Assembly: GCA_030015575.1 (NCBI GenBank)
Contig: CM057344.1
Location: forward strand, 598,184,410-598,248,409
Length of the DNA stretch: 64,000 nt
Source: Agapanthus africanus
Taxonomy: Eukaryota; Streptophyta; Magnoliopsida; Asparagales; Amaryllidaceae
Reading direction: 5' to 3'
Shown here: positions 63,954 through 64,000 of the stretch, piece by piece
Layout of the letters: every line of letters begins with the position of its first letter
How positions within the stretch are numbered: position 1 is the first letter of the stretch
The notes under the pieces: generated by a model
Told to the model about the DNA's origin: nothing
The model's database searches: none
Seen by the model: only the letters and a program-made list of their open reading frames with translations
Translations under genes and position numbers: made by a program

Positions 63954-64000
63954 CTAAACTGCGTTATTGCCCTTTGGACTCCGTGGTAAGGCCGTCACGA

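Overview
This is plant nuclear DNA, almost certainly from an angiosperm. It holds spliceosomal introns, one plant-type single-copy gene and a dense nest of LTR retrotransposons of plant lineages (Ty3/gypsy Tat-like, Athila, Tekay/Del-type chromovirus, and a Ty1/copia fragment). The species cannot be fixed from sequence alone. About 86% of the window is retrotransposon.

Layout. The oldest layer is H, a minus-strand Tat-like element. Its promoter LTR lies at 32212-32344 plus 54396 to about 54996, its gag start at 31712-32118, and its protease and start of reverse transcriptase at 6579-7723. Three elements split H. (A) A plus-strand Tat-like element, of which only the 3' end is in the window: antisense plant-mobile-domain gene 1-2630, 3' UTR, 3' LTR 3563-6578. 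(B) A non-autonomous Tat-like element at 7724-31706, TSD CAGGC. (C) A second non-autonomous Tat-like element at 32345-54390, TSD CCGGG, inside the LTR of H. B carries element D (15797-26021, TSD GATCT), a non-autonomous chromovirus-type element with gag only. C carries a solo LTR, F (39015-52903, TSD AATCA), and F carries E, an Athila element on the minus strand (40045-52013, TSD AGTCC). The deepest nest is therefore H > C > F > E.

Right of the nest, from about 55 kb, is host DNA with the first three exons of a RING finger / degenerate kinase / WD40 gene (55612-57630, plus strand). H ends only about 0.6 kb upstream of its start codon and points away from it. Later exons were not found. The gene is followed by a copia-type LTR (59181-59347) and a minus-strand chromovirus (LTR 60265-62918, decayed pol to the window end).

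The most unusual content is in the non-coding parts of A, B and C. B and C have different LTRs but share a module of five consecutive stem-loops plus a closing stem. It occurs four times in B and twice in C. Loop, linkers and the position-specific bulged A are kept while the stem sequences change on both arms together, as expected for selected secondary structure. The same elements hold hairpins with a GAAA tetraloop, long strings of 5-bp-stem/3-nt-loop mini-hairpins in their LTRs, arrays of GGAC-N6-GTCC hairpins, and a recurring motif GTATACAATCCACGGG. I do not know a described system matching this set.

Protein-coding decay is mostly nonsense without frameshift in B gag (one frame over 3.7 kb) and E gag-pol (one frame over 5.9 kb). 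C gag has two frameshifts. No complete, stop-free autonomous element is present.
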